A stretch of 64,000 nt of DNA, taken from contig NW_027192659.1 in NCBI RefSeq assembly GCF_949987515.2, forward strand, positions 124,001 to 188,000, in the 5' to 3' direction. Below are positions 1 through 10,841 of the stretch, in pieces (the stretch's first letter is position 1; the number at the start of each line of letters is the position of its first letter). The notes beneath the pieces are model-generated. The model saw only the letters and a list, made by a program, of their open reading frames with translations. It made no database searches and was not told the origin of the DNA. Source of the DNA: Delphinus delphis. Its lineage: Eukaryota > Chordata > Mammalia > Artiodactyla > Delphinidae. Made by a program: the position numbers and the translations under genes.

Positions 1-271
1 CTTTTTGATTTTAAATTCCCTAAGCTATAGGACCATAAGTGGAAGTGCCCTAGGCTCTGTTGCTTTGTTTTTTAGATGTTTCAGGAAACACCATACACTT
101 CTCCGGAGTGGTTGTTGGCAATTTACATCCCGCCCTTCAGCATAACAAGGCTCCCAGTTCTCCATGGCCTGTCCTGCCTTTCTGGATTTTACACTTTTTT
201 CAGATGGCCCTTTTGACCGGGGGGAAGTGAGACATCATTGTAGTGCAGATTTCCTTTGCAAGCTTGCTTGG
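1..271. repeat. Satellite unit 0 (partial, left edge)
   Basis: The last 271 bp of a unit, consisting of L1-derived sequence up to the next palindrome. CTCCGGAGTGG here replaces the usual CTCCCGAGTGG. Confidence 0.9.
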
Positions 272-1850
272 TTGGCCAAAAAGGGCGTATGCGTTTTTTC
301 CTGAATATATTCAGGATAAAACGCATACGCCCTTTTTGGCCAAGTGCATCATTGTGGACGTTCTGCCTCTTTTCCTATGCTTTCAATGCAATTCCAGTCT
401 ACCTCCTGAAATCGGTTTCCTGCAATTCTGCCCCGCTTTCAAGTCCTCTTGGCAGCCTTACTTCAGTCTATTTTTGGACGATAGCTGTCATTTATAACTC
501 TGCAGGTTTGTGAATTACAGTGCCCCTGAGCTCCTTTCTTCACCTCGCTTTCTTTTGAGCTGGCCGCAACACCGCAGGATGGCTTCAGGCCCTAATCTGG
601 TTCCGGCACGGCACGCTGAGCCTTTGGTTATTTCCTCTTCCTGGTGGGAAATGAGAGTTAAATTTGCCCGTCCAGACACCTCCAGCTAGCCTCTCATTGG
701 TTCTCGCTATTCCTGTTCATCTTCCGCAGAAATTGCAAACTGGGCCAAACAGGAGGTTAAAGGGACTGACTCTCCAAGTCGGGAGAGTGTTAGTAAAGCG
801 TCTGGAATGTTGCACCCGAGTACCAGCGTACGAAAACTGAGACATATTTGAACACGTCTCCCGTTCACATGGGTGATCATACTTGGGTTCCACATGCATG
901 TTTTAGCTGAAGGAAGAATACCTTAAACCTGGGTAGTTGAAACCCGTGGAATGGGTACCATGCAATATGACTTCAAAGGGTCTTCATTTGCTCACCGAAC
1001 CTCTCCAATCCTATCACTGCTGCGTTTATGCCCCTGTACACATGCTTGATTCTCTTTCGGAGACATAGCAATCCCTAGGTTTTAAGATACTTACTAGTCA
1101 GGTACATTCTTAGGCATTTAATATGCGGTGTTTAGTCCATTTCGTTGAGCAAGGAGTAGCTCTTGTCTATTCCATATTTGGCTTAAGGAACTTTATCTGT
1201 GCTCATTTCAATCTCTGGTTTTATGCAGCACCCCAACTCACCTTTCCCCTTAAACAAGCATAAGTTGGTTTTCTAAATTTGAGACCCTGTTCTCTTCTGT
1301 AATTCAGTTCCTGTGTAGCCAAGTTTACATTCCGTGTATTACTGATATCTTATGATGTTTCTTTTTCTGTGTGACTTATTTCAGTTAGAATCATCATACC
1401 TGAATCCACTCATTGTGCTACTAAGGGCCTGATGACACAGATTTCATTGCTGAGTGATATTGCTTTGTAAGTAAATACCACAACTTTTTTATCCATTTTT
1501 CACTTTCTGCGATGTTGAACTTGTACTGTAAACGAGGTTCTTGTAAACAGAGCCGTTCCAAACTTTGGGGTGGCTGTGTCTTTTTGATTTTAAATTCCCT
1601 AAGCTATAGGACCATAAGTGGAAGTGCCCTAGGCTCTGTTGCTTTGTTTTTTAGATGTTTCAGGAAACACCATACACTTCTCCCGAGTGGTTGTTGGCAA
1701 TTTACATCCCGCCCTTCAGCATAACAAGGCTCCCAGTTCTCCATGGCCTGTCCTGCCTTTCTGGATTTTACACTTTTTTCAGATGGCCCTTTTGACCGGG
1801 GGGAAGTGAGACATCATTGTAGTGCAGATTTCCTTTGCAAGCTTGCTTGG
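272..1850. repeat. Satellite unit 1
   Basis: 1,579 bp. The palindrome (first 72 bp) has one arm mismatch, T for A at 317. Private GGGTGATCAT near 870. Confidence 0.9.
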
Positions 1851-1922
1851 TTGGCCAAAAAGGGCGTATGCGTTTTTTCCTGAATATATTCAGGAAAAAA
1901 CGCATACGCCCTTTTTGGCCAA
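1851..1922. repeat. 72-bp perfect palindrome (representative), mariner-type MITE-like
   Basis: Two 36-bp arms, each the exact reverse complement of the other with no spacer, centred on GAATA/TATTC. The left arm begins TTGGCCAAAAAGGGCG. Every unit has this element in the same place, and most copies are perfect. A 10-bp palindrome, GCAAGCTTGC, lies just upstream. The arm start, with its flanking TTGG, resembles the termini of mariner-derived miniature elements of ruminants (GGTTGGCCAAAAAGTTCG, recalled) and the MADE1 architecture. This suggests a captured MITE. Its position at the end of the L1-derived part fits an old insertion into the ancestral L1. Confidence 0.75.
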
Positions 1923-2803
1923 GTGCATCATTGTGGACGTTCTGCCTCTTTTCCTATGCTTTCAATGCAATTCCAGTCTACCTCCTGAAATCGGTTTCCT
2001 GCAATTCTGCCCCGCTTTCAAGTCCTCTTGGCAGCCTTACTTCAGTCTATTTTTGGACGATAGCTGTCATTTATAACTCTGCAGGTTTGTGAATTACAGT
2101 GCCCCTGAGCTCCTTTCTTCACCTCGCTTTCTTTTGAGCTGGCCGCAACACCGCAGAATGGCTTCAGGCCCTAATCTGGTTCCGGCACGGCACGCTGAGC
2201 CTTTGGTTATTTCCTCTTCCTGGTGGGAAATGAGAGTTAAATTTGCCCGTCCAGACACCTCCAGCTAGCCTCTCATTGGTTCTCGCTATTCCTGTTCATC
2301 TTCCGCAGAAATTGCAAACTGGGCCAAACAGGAGGTTAAAGGGACTGACTCTCCAAGTCGGGAGAGTGTTAGTAAAGCGTCTGGAATGTTGCACCCGAGT
2401 ACCAGCGTACGAAAACTGAGACATATTTGAACACGTCTCCCGTTCACATGGTTGATCATACTTGGGTTCCACATGCATGTTTTAGCTGAAGGAAGAATAC
2501 CTTAAACCTGGGTAGTTGAAACCCGTGGAATGGGTACCATGCAATATGACTTCAAAGGGTCTTCATTTGCTCACCGAACCTCTCCAATCCTATCACTGCT
2601 GCGTTTATGCCCCTGTACACATGCTTGATTCTCTTTCGGAGACATAGCAATCCCTAGGTTTTAAGATACTTACTAGTCAGGTACATTCTTAGGCATTTAA
2701 TATGCGGTGTTTAGTCCATTTCATTGAGCAAGGAGTAGCTCTTGTCTATTCCATATTTGGCTTAAGGAACTTTATCTGTGCTCATTTCAATCTCTGGTTT
2801 TAT
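1923..2803. other. Unassigned part of satellite unit (representative)
   Basis: From the palindrome to the start of the L1-derived stretch, I recognise no transposon family with confidence. The first ~190 bp is unusually invariant between units. The following segment, around the CTCATTGGTTCT (CCAAT-type) motif, is more GC-rich and more variable. It may be a further L1 segment or another element. Confidence 0.6.
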
Positions 2804-3414
2804 GCAGCACCCCAACTCACCTTTACCCTTAAGCAAGCATAAGTTGGTTTTCTAAATTTGAGACCCTGTTCTGTTCTGTAATTCAGTTCCTGTGTAGCCA
2901 AGTTTACATTCCGTGTATTACTGATATCTTATGATGTTTCTTTTTCTGTGTGACTTATTTCAGTTAGAATCATCATACCTGAATCCACTCATTGTGCTAC
3001 TAAGGGCCTGATGACACAGATTTCATTGCTGAGTGATATTGCTCTGTAAGTAAATACCACAACTTTTTTATCCATTTTTCACTTTCTGCGATGTTGAACT
3101 TGTACTGTAAACGAGGTTCTTGTAAACAGAGCCGTTCCAAACTTTGGGGTGGCTGTGTCTTTTTGATTTTAAATTCCCTAAGCTATAGGACCATAAGTGG
3201 AAGTGCCCTAGGCTCTGTTGCTTTGTTTTTTAGATGTTTCAGGAAACACCATACACTTCTCCCGAGTGGTTGTTGGCAATTTACATCCCGCCCTTCAGCA
3301 TAACAAGGCTCCCAGTTCTCCATGGCCTGTCCTGCCTTTCTGGATTTTACACTTTTTTCAGATGGCCCTTTTGACCGGGGGGAAGTGAGACTTCATTGTA
3401 GTGCAGATTTCCTT
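2804..3414 (-). repeat. LINE-1 3'-end-derived part of satellite unit (representative)
   Basis: On the minus strand this part translates, with stops and frame changes, into a relic of the L1 ORF2 C-terminus. Readable pieces include VWCFLKHLK (L1: VWRFLKKLK), WYLLTKQYHSAMK (L1: WYIYTMEYYSAIK) and LTEISHTEKE (L1: LSEISQTEKE). On the plus strand TTATTTCAGTTAGAATCATC, the segment around CAATTTACATCCCGCCCATC and TTTTGACCGGGG match the well-known antisense L1 landscape in order. About 480 bp is ORF2 and the remainder 3' UTR. The same part recurs in every unit. An L1 origin of cetacean satellites has been reported (recalled). It is not coding. Confidence 0.85.
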
Positions 3415-3429
3415 TGCAAGCTTGCTTGG

Positions 3430-5009
3430 TTGGCCAAAAAGCGCGTATGCGTTTTTTCCTGAATATATTGAGGAAAAAACGCATACGCCCTTTTTGGCCA
3501 AGTGCATCATTGTGGACGTTCTGCCTCTTTTCCTATGCTTTCAATGCAATTCCAGTCTACCTCCTGAAATCGGTTTCCTGCAATTCTGCCCCGCTTTCAA
3601 GTCCTCTTGGCAGCCTTACTTCAGTCTATTTTTGGACGATAGCTGTCATTTATAACTCTGCAGGTTTGTGAATTACAGTGCCCCTGAGCTCCTTTCTTCA
3701 CCTCGCTTTCTTTTGAGCTGGCCGCAACACCGCAGGATGGCTTCAGGCCCTAATCTGGTTCCGGCACGGCACGCTGAGCCTTTGGTTATTTCCTCTTCCT
3801 GGTGGGAAATGAGAGTTAAATTTGCCCGTCCAGACACCTCCAGCTAGCCTCTCATTGGTTCTCGCTATTCCTGTTCATCTTCCGCAGAAATTGCAAACTG
3901 GGCCAAACAGGAGGTTAAAGGGACTGACTCTCCAAGTCGGGAGAGTGTTAGTAAAGCGTCTGGAATGTTGTACCCGAGTACCAGCGTACGAAAACTGAGA
4001 CATATTTGAACACGTCTCCCTTTCACATGGTTGATCATACTTGGGTTCCACATGCATGTTTTAGCTGAAGGAAGAATACCTTAAACCTGGGTAGGTGAAA
4101 CCCGTGGAATGGGTACCATGCAATATGACTTCAAAGGGTCTTCATTTGCTCACCGAACCTCTCCAATCCTATCACTGCTGCGTTTATGCCCCTGTACACA
4201 CGCTTGATTCTCTTTCGGAGACATAGCAATCCATAGGTTTTAAGATACTTACTAGTCAGGTACATTCTTAGGCGTTTAATATGCGGTGTTGAGTCCATTT
4301 CGTTGAGCAAGGAGTAGCTCTTGTCTATTCTATATTTGGCTTAAGGAACTTTATCTGTGCTCATTTCAATCTCTGGTTTTATGCAGCACCCCAACTCACC
4401 TTTACCCTTAAGCAAGCATAAGTTGGTTTTCTAAATTTGAGACCCTGTTCTGTTCTGTAATTCAGTTCCTGTGTAGCCAAGTTTACATTCCGTGTATTAC
4501 TGATATCTTATGATGTTTCTTTTTCTGTGTGACTTATTTCAGTTAGAATCATCGTACCTGAATCCACTCATTATGCTGCTACGGGCCTGATGACATAGAT
4601 TTCATTGCTGAGTGATACTGCATTGTACGTAAGTACCACAAGTTCTTTATCCATTTTTCACTTTCTGTGATATTGAACTTGTACGGTAAACGAGGTTCTT
4701 GTAAACAGAGGCGTTCCAAACTTTGGGGTGGCTGTGTCTTTTTGATTTTAATTTCCCTAAGCTATAGGACCATAAGTGGAAGTGCCCTAGGCTCTGTTGC
4801 TTTGTTTTTTAGATGTTTCAGGAAACACCATACACTTCTCCCGAGTGGTTGTTGGTAATTTACATCCCGCCCATCAGCATAACAAGGCTCCCAGTTCTCC
4901 ATGGCCTGTCCTGCCTTTCTGGATTTTACACTTTTTTCAGATGGCCCTTTTGACACGGGGGGAAGTGAGACTTCATTGTAGTGAAGATTTCCTTTGCAAG
5001 CTTGCTTGG
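3430..5009. repeat. Satellite unit 3
   Basis: 1,580 bp. The palindrome has two uncompensated mismatches, C at 3,442 and G at 3,470. Its tail is of the TATGCTGCTACGGGCC type. Confidence 0.9.
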
Positions 5010-6588
5010 TTGGCCAAAAAGGGCGTATGCGTTTTTTCCTGAATATATTCAGGAAAAAACGCATACGCCCTTTTTGGCCAAGTGCATCATTGTGGACGTT
5101 CTGCCTCTTTTCCTATGCTTTCAATGCAATTCCAGTCTACCTCCTGAAATCGGTTTCCTGCAATTCTGCCCCGCTTTCAAGTCCTCTTGGCAGCCTTACT
5201 TCAGTCTATTTTTGGACGATAGCTGTCATTTATAACTCTGCAGGTTTGTGAATTACAGTGCCCCTGAGCTCCTTTCTTCAACTCGCTTTCTTGTGACCTG
5301 GCCGCAACACCGCAGGATGGCTTCAGGCCCTAATCTGGTTCCGGCACGGCACGCTGAGCCTTTGGTTATTTCCTCTTCCTGGTGGGAAATGAGAGTTAAA
5401 TTTGCCCGTCCAGACACCTCCAGCTAGCCTCTCATTGGTTCTCGCTATTCCTGTTCATCTTCCGCAGAAATTGCAAACTGGGCCAAACAGGAGGTTAAAG
5501 GGACTGACTCTCCAAGTCGGGAGAGTGTTAGTAAAGCGTCTGGAATGTTGCACCCGAGTACCAGCGTACGAAAACTGAGACATATTTGAACACGTCTCCC
5601 GTTCACATGGTTGATCATACTTGGGTTCCACATGCATGTTTTAGCTGAAGGAAGAATACCTTAAACCTGGGTAGTTGAAACCCGTGGAATGGGTACCATG
5701 CAATATGACTTCAAAGGGTCTTCATTTGCTCACCGAACCTCTCCAATCCTATCACTGCTGCGTTTATGCCCCTGTACACATGCTTGATTCTCTTTCGGAG
5801 ACATAGCAATCCCTAGGTTTTAAGATACTTACTAGTCAGGTACATTCTTAGGCATTTAATATGCGGTGTTTAGTCCATTTCATTGAGCAAGGAGTAGCTC
5901 TTGTCTATTCCATATTTGGCTTAAGGAACTTTATCTGTGCTCATTTCAATCTCTGGTTTTATGCAGCACCCCAACTCACCTTTACCCTTAAGCAAGCATA
6001 AGTTGGTTTTCTAAATTTGAGACCCTGTTCTGTTCTGTAATTCAGTTCCTGTGTAGCCAAGTTTACATTCCGTGTATTACTGATATCTTATGATGTTTCT
6101 TTTTCTGTGTGACTTATTTCAGTTAGAATCATCATACCTGAATCCACTCATTGTGCTACTAAGGGCCTGATGACACAGATTTCATTGCTGAGTGATATTG
6201 CTTTGTAAGTAAATACCACAACTTTTTTATCCATTTTTCACTTTCTGCGATGTTGAACTTGTACTGTAAACGAGGTTCTTGTAAACAGAGCCGTTCCAAA
6301 CTTTGGGGTGGCTGTGTCTTTTTGATTTTAAATTCCCTAAGCTATAGGACCATAAGTGGAAGTGCCCTAGGCTCTGTTGCTTTGTTTTTTAGATGTTTCA
6401 GGAAACACCATACACTTCTCCCGAGTGGTTGTTGGCAATTTACATCCCGCCCTTCAGCATAACAAGGCTCCCAGTTCTCCATGGCCTGTCCTGCCTTTCT
6501 GGATTTTACACTTTTTTCAGATGGCCCTTTTGACCGGGGGGAAGTGAGACTTCATTGTAGTGCAGATTTCCTTTGCAAGCTTGCTTGG
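5010..6588. repeat. Satellite unit 4
   Basis: 1,579 bp with a perfect palindrome. It changes from one variant type to another near 5,316, the joint of the 3,159-bp duplication. Confidence 0.9.
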
Positions 6589-8168
6589 TTGGCCAAAAAG
6601 CGCGTATGCGTTTTTTCCTGAATATATTGAGGAAAAAACGCATACGCCCTTTTTGGCCAAGTGCATCATTGTGGACGTTCTGCCTCTTTTCCTATGCTTT
6701 CAATGCAATTCCAGTCTACCTCCTGAAATCGGTTTCCTGCAATTCTGCCCCGCTTTCAAGTCCTCTTGGCAGCCTTACTTCAGTCTATTTTTGGACGATA
6801 GCTGTCATTTATAACTCTGCAGGTTTGTGAATTACAGTGCCCCTGAGCTCCTTTCTTCACCTCGCTTTCTTTTGAGCTGGCCGCAACACCGCAGGATGGC
6901 TTCAGGCCCTAATCTGGTTCCGGCACGGCACGCTGAGCCTTTGGTTATTTCCTCTTCCTGGTGGGAAATGAGAGTTAAATTTGCCCGTCCAGACACCTCC
7001 AGCTAGCCTCTCATTGGTTCTCGCTATTCCTGTTCATCTTCCGCAGAAATTGCAAACTGGGCCAAACAGGAGGTTAAAGGGACTGACTCTCCAAGTCGGG
7101 AGAGTGTTAGTAAAGCGTCTGGAATGTTGTACCCGAGTACCAGCGTACGAAAACTGAGACATATTTGAACACGTCTCCCTTTCACATGGTTGATCATACT
7201 TGGGTTCCACATGCATGTTTTAGCTGAAGGAAGAATACCTTAAACCTGGGTAGTTGAAACCCGTGGAATGGGTACCATGCAATATGACTTCAAAGGGTCT
7301 TCATTTGCTCACCGAACCTCTCCAATCCTATCACTGCTGCGTTTATGCCCCTGTACACACGCTTGATTCTCTTTCGGAGACATAGCAATCCATAGGTTTT
7401 AAGATACTTACTAGTCAGGTACATTCTTAGGCGTTTAATATGCGGTGTTGAGTCCATTTCGTTGAGCAAGGAGTAGCTCTTGTCTATTCCATATTTGGCT
7501 TAAGGAACTTTATCTGTGCTCATTTCAATCTCTGGTTTTATGCAGCACCCCAACTCACCTTTACCCTTAAGCAAGCATAAGTTGGTTTTCTAAATTTGAG
7601 ACCCTGTTCTGTTCTGTAATTCAGTTCCTGTGTAGCCAAGTTTACATTCCGTGTATTACTGATATCTTATGATGTTTCTTTTTCTGTGTGACTTATTTCA
7701 GTTAGAATCATCGTACCTGAATCCACTCATTATGCTGCTACGGGCCTGATGACATAGATTTCATTGCTGAGTGATACTGCATTGTACGTAAGTACCACAA
7801 GTTCTTTATCCATTTTTCACTTTCTGTGATATTGAACTTGTACGGTAAACGAGGTTCTTGTAAACAGAGGCGTTCCAAACTTTGGGGTGGCTGTGTCTTT
7901 TTGATTTTAATTTCCCTAAGCTATAGGACCATAAGTGGAAGTGCCCTAGGCTCTGTTGCTTTGTTTTTTAGATGTTTCAGGAAACACCATACACTTCTCC
8001 CGAGTGGTTGTTGGTAATTTACATCCCGCCCATCAGCATAACAAGGCTCCCAGTTCTCCATGGCCTGTCCTGCCTTTCTGGATTTTACACTTTTTTCAGA
8101 TGGCCCTTTTGACACGGGGGGAAGTGAGACTTCATTGTAGTGAAGATTTCCTTTGCAAGCTTGCTTGG
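6589..8168. repeat. Satellite unit 5
   Basis: 1,580 bp. Near-identical to unit 3, including both palindrome mismatches. Confidence 0.9.
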
Positions 8169-9747
8169 TTGGCCAAAAAGGGCGTATGCGTTTTTTCCTG
8201 AATATATTCAGGAAAAAACGCATACGCCCTTTTTGGCCAAGTGCATCATTGTGGACGTTCTGCCTCTTTTCCTATGCTTTCAATGCAATTCCAGTCTACC
8301 TCCTGAAATCGGTTTCCTGCAATTCTGCCCCGCTTTCAAGTCCTCTTGGCAGCCTTACTTCAGTCTATTTTTGGACGATAGCTGTCATTTATAACTCTGC
8401 AGGTTTGTGAATTACAGTGCCCCTGAGCTCCTTTCTTCAACTCGCTTTCTTGTGACCTGGCCGCAACACCGCAGGATGGCTTCAGGCCCTAATCTGGTTC
8501 CGGCACGGCACGCTGAGCCTTTGGTTAATTCCTCTTCCTGGTGGGAAATGAGAGTTAAATTTGCCCGTCCAGACACCTCCAGCTAGCCTCTCATTGGTTC
8601 TCGCTATTCCTGTTCATCTTCCGCAGAAATTGCAAACTGGGCCAAACAGGAGGTTAAAGGGACTGACTCTCCAAGTCGGGAGAGTGTTAGTAAAGCGTCT
8701 GGAATGTTGCACCCGAGTACCAGGGGAGGAAAACTGAGACATATTTGAACACGTCTCCCGTTCATATGGTTGATCATACTCTGGGTTCCACATGCATGTT
8801 TTAGCTGAAGGAAGAATACCTTAAACCTGGGTAGTTGAAACCCATGGAATGGGTACCATGCAATATGACTTCAAAGGGTCTTCATTTGCTCACGAACCTC
8901 TCCAATCCTATCACTGCTGCGTTTATGCTCCTGTACACATGCTTGATTCTCTTTCGGAGACATAGCAATCCATAGGTTTTAAGATACTTACTAGTCAGGA
9001 ACATTCTTAGGCGTTTAATATGCGGTGTTGAGTCCATTTCGTTGAGCAAGGAGTAGCTCTTGTCTATTCCATATTTGGCTTAAGGAACTTTATCTGTGCT
9101 CATTTCAATCTCTGGTTTTATGCAGCACCCCAACTCACCTTTACCCTTAAGCAAGCATAAGTTGGTTTTCTAAATTTGAGACCCTGTTCTGTTCTGTAAT
9201 TCAGTTCCTGTGTAGCCAAGTTTACATTCCGTGTATTACTGATATCTTATGATGTTTCTTTTTCTGTGTGACTTATTTCAGTTAGAATCATCATACCTGA
9301 ATCCACTCATTGTGCTGCTAAGGGCCTGATGACACAGATTTCATTGCTGAGTGATATTGCTTTGTAAGTAAATACCACAACTTTTTTATCCATTTTTCAC
9401 TTTCTGCGATGTTGAACTTGTACTGTAAACGAGGTTCTTGTAAACAGAGCCGTTCCAAACTTTGGGGTGGCTGTGTCTTTTTGATTTTAAATTCCCTAAG
9501 CTATAGGACCATAAGTGGAACTGCCCTAGGTTCTGTTGCTTTGTTTTTTCGATGTTTCAGGAAACACCATACACTTCTCCCGAGTGGTTGTTGGCAATTT
9601 ACATCCCGCCCTTCAGCATAACAAGGCTCCCAGTTCTCCATGGCCTGTCCTGCCTTTCTGGATTTTACACTTTTTTCAGATGGCCCTTTTGACCGGGGGG
9701 AAGTGAGACTTCATTGTAGTGCAGATTTCCTTTGCAAGCTTGCTTGG
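8169..9747. repeat. Satellite unit 6
   Basis: 1,579 bp. It starts like unit 4, then diverges after about 8,500, with AGTACCAGGGGAGG replacing AGTACCAGCGTACG. Confidence 0.9.
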
Positions 9748-10816
9748 TTGGCCAAAAAGGGCGTATGCGTTTTTTCCTGAATATATTCAGGAAAAAACGC
9801 ATACGCCCTTTTTGGCCAAGTGCATCATTGTGGACGTTCTGCCTCTTTTCCTATGCTTTCAATGCAATTCCAGTCTACCTCCTGAAATCGGTTTCCTGCA
9901 ATTCTGCCCCGCTTTCAAGTCCTCTTGGCAGCCTTACTTCAGTCTATTTTTGGACGATAGCTGTCATTTATAACTCTGCAGGTTTGTGAATTACAGTGCC
10001 CCTGAGCTCCTTTCTTCAACTCGCTTTCTTGTGACCTGGACGCAACACCGCAGGATGGCTTCAGGCCCTAATCTGGTTCTGGCACGGCACGCTGAGCCTT
10101 TGGTTAATTCCTCTTCCTGGTGGGAAATGAGAGTTAAATTTGCCCATCCAGACACCTCCAGCTAGTCTCTCATTGGTTCTCGCTATTCCTGTTCATCTTC
10201 CGCAGAAATTGCAAACTGGGCCAAACAGGAGGTTAAAGGGACTGACTCTCCAAGTCGGGAGAGTGTTAGTAAAGCGTCTGGAATGTTGCACCCGAGTACC
10301 AGGGTACGAAAACTGAGACATATTTGAACACGTCTCCCGATCACATGGTTGATCATACTCTAGGTTCCACATGCATGTTTTAGCTGAAGGAAGAATACCT
10401 TAAACCTGGGTAGTTGAAACCCGTGGAATGGGTACCATGCAATATGACTTCAAAGGGTCTTCATTTGCTCACCGAACCTCTCCAATCCTATCACTGCTGC
10501 GTTTATGCCCCTGTACACATGCTTGATTCTCTTTCGGAGACATAGCAATCCATAGGTTTTAAGATACTTACTAGTCAGGTACATTCTTAGGCGTTTAATA
10601 TGCGGTGTTGAGTCCATTTCGTTGAGCAAGGAGTAGCTGTTGTCTATTCCATATTTGGCTTAAGGAACTTTATCTGTGCTCATTTCAATCTCTGGTTTTA
10701 TGCAGCACCCCAACTCACCTTTCCCCTTAAGCAAGCATAAGTTGGTTTTCTAAATTTGAGACCCTGTTCTGTTCTGTAATTCAGTTCCTGTGTAGCCAAG
10801 TTTACATTCCGTGTAT

Positions 10817-10828
10817 TACTGATATCTT
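10817..10828. repeat. Target-site duplication, left copy
   Basis: TACTGATATCTT, part of the ordinary satellite unit, directly before the poly(T). It is identical to the copy at the other end of the insertion. Confidence 0.92.
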
Positions 10829-10841
10829 TTTTTTTTTTTTT
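10827..10841 (-). repeat. Poly(A) tract of retrocopy
   Basis: A run of 15 T on the plus strand, so poly(A) at the 3' end of the minus-strand insert. The first two T also belong to the satellite target site, so the tail proper is 13-15 nt. It is short but uninterrupted. Confidence 0.93.

Larger units (their letters stand above)
1851..3429. repeat. Satellite unit 2
   Basis: 1,579 bp with a perfect palindrome. The left end of the two-unit duplication falls inside it, just after the private GCAGAATGG at 2,152-2,160. Confidence 0.9.
2158..8475. repeat. Two-unit higher-order repeat, 3,159 bp x 2
   Basis: About 2,158-5,316 and 5,317-8,475 are nearly identical at an offset of exactly 3,159 bp. By eye I found three differences: 3044/6203 C/T, 4095/7254 G/T and 4331/7490 T/C. 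Shared private variants include the doubly mismatched palindrome (3,430 and 6,589) and GTGAAGATTTCC (4,981 and 8,140). Outside the block the offset match breaks: 2157/5316 is A/G, and TTGGTTATTT at 5,360 becomes TTGGTTAATT at 8,519. Confidence 0.85.
1..10828. repeat. Cetacean common satellite array, left block
   Basis: Head-to-tail copies of a unit with palindrome starts spaced 1,579, 1,579, 1,580, 1,579, 1,580 and 1,579 bp. The spacing matches the 1,579-bp killer whale repeat known from the literature (recalled). The block contains one partial unit at the left edge, six complete units and the left portion of a seventh, which is interrupted by the retrocopy. Units differ from one another by scattered substitutions and rare 1-nt indels. 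I see no gene in it. Confidence 0.93.

Noticed and set aside
272..343. Palindrome as a bacterial-type terminator or attachment site
   Set aside because: The setting is clearly a mammalian satellite, and the element recurs every 1,579 bp with no genes nearby.
243..497. Recurrent 84- and 85-residue reading frames in every unit as a repeated gene family
   Set aside because: They begin inside L1-derived sequence, run through the palindrome, overlap each other in two frames and use a GTG start in the 84-residue case. Conservation is at the DNA level in all frames. No domain is recognisable.
2286..2478. 62- and 60-residue minus-strand frames as genes
   Set aside because: Two overlapping frames are open over the same DNA in many units and are broken in others by single substitutions, with no sign of coding constraint.
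2718..2740. CENP-B box candidate at CATTTCGTTGAGC-type sequence in the units
   Set aside because: It has TTTCG but lacks the required A and CGGG positions of the box, and several units have TTTCATTG instead.
4762..5064. 100-residue minus-strand frame as an active transposon protein
   Set aside because: Its C-terminal half is the L1 ORF2 relic and its N-terminal part is translated palindrome. It is open only in units 3 and 5 and has no reverse transcriptase or endonuclease region.
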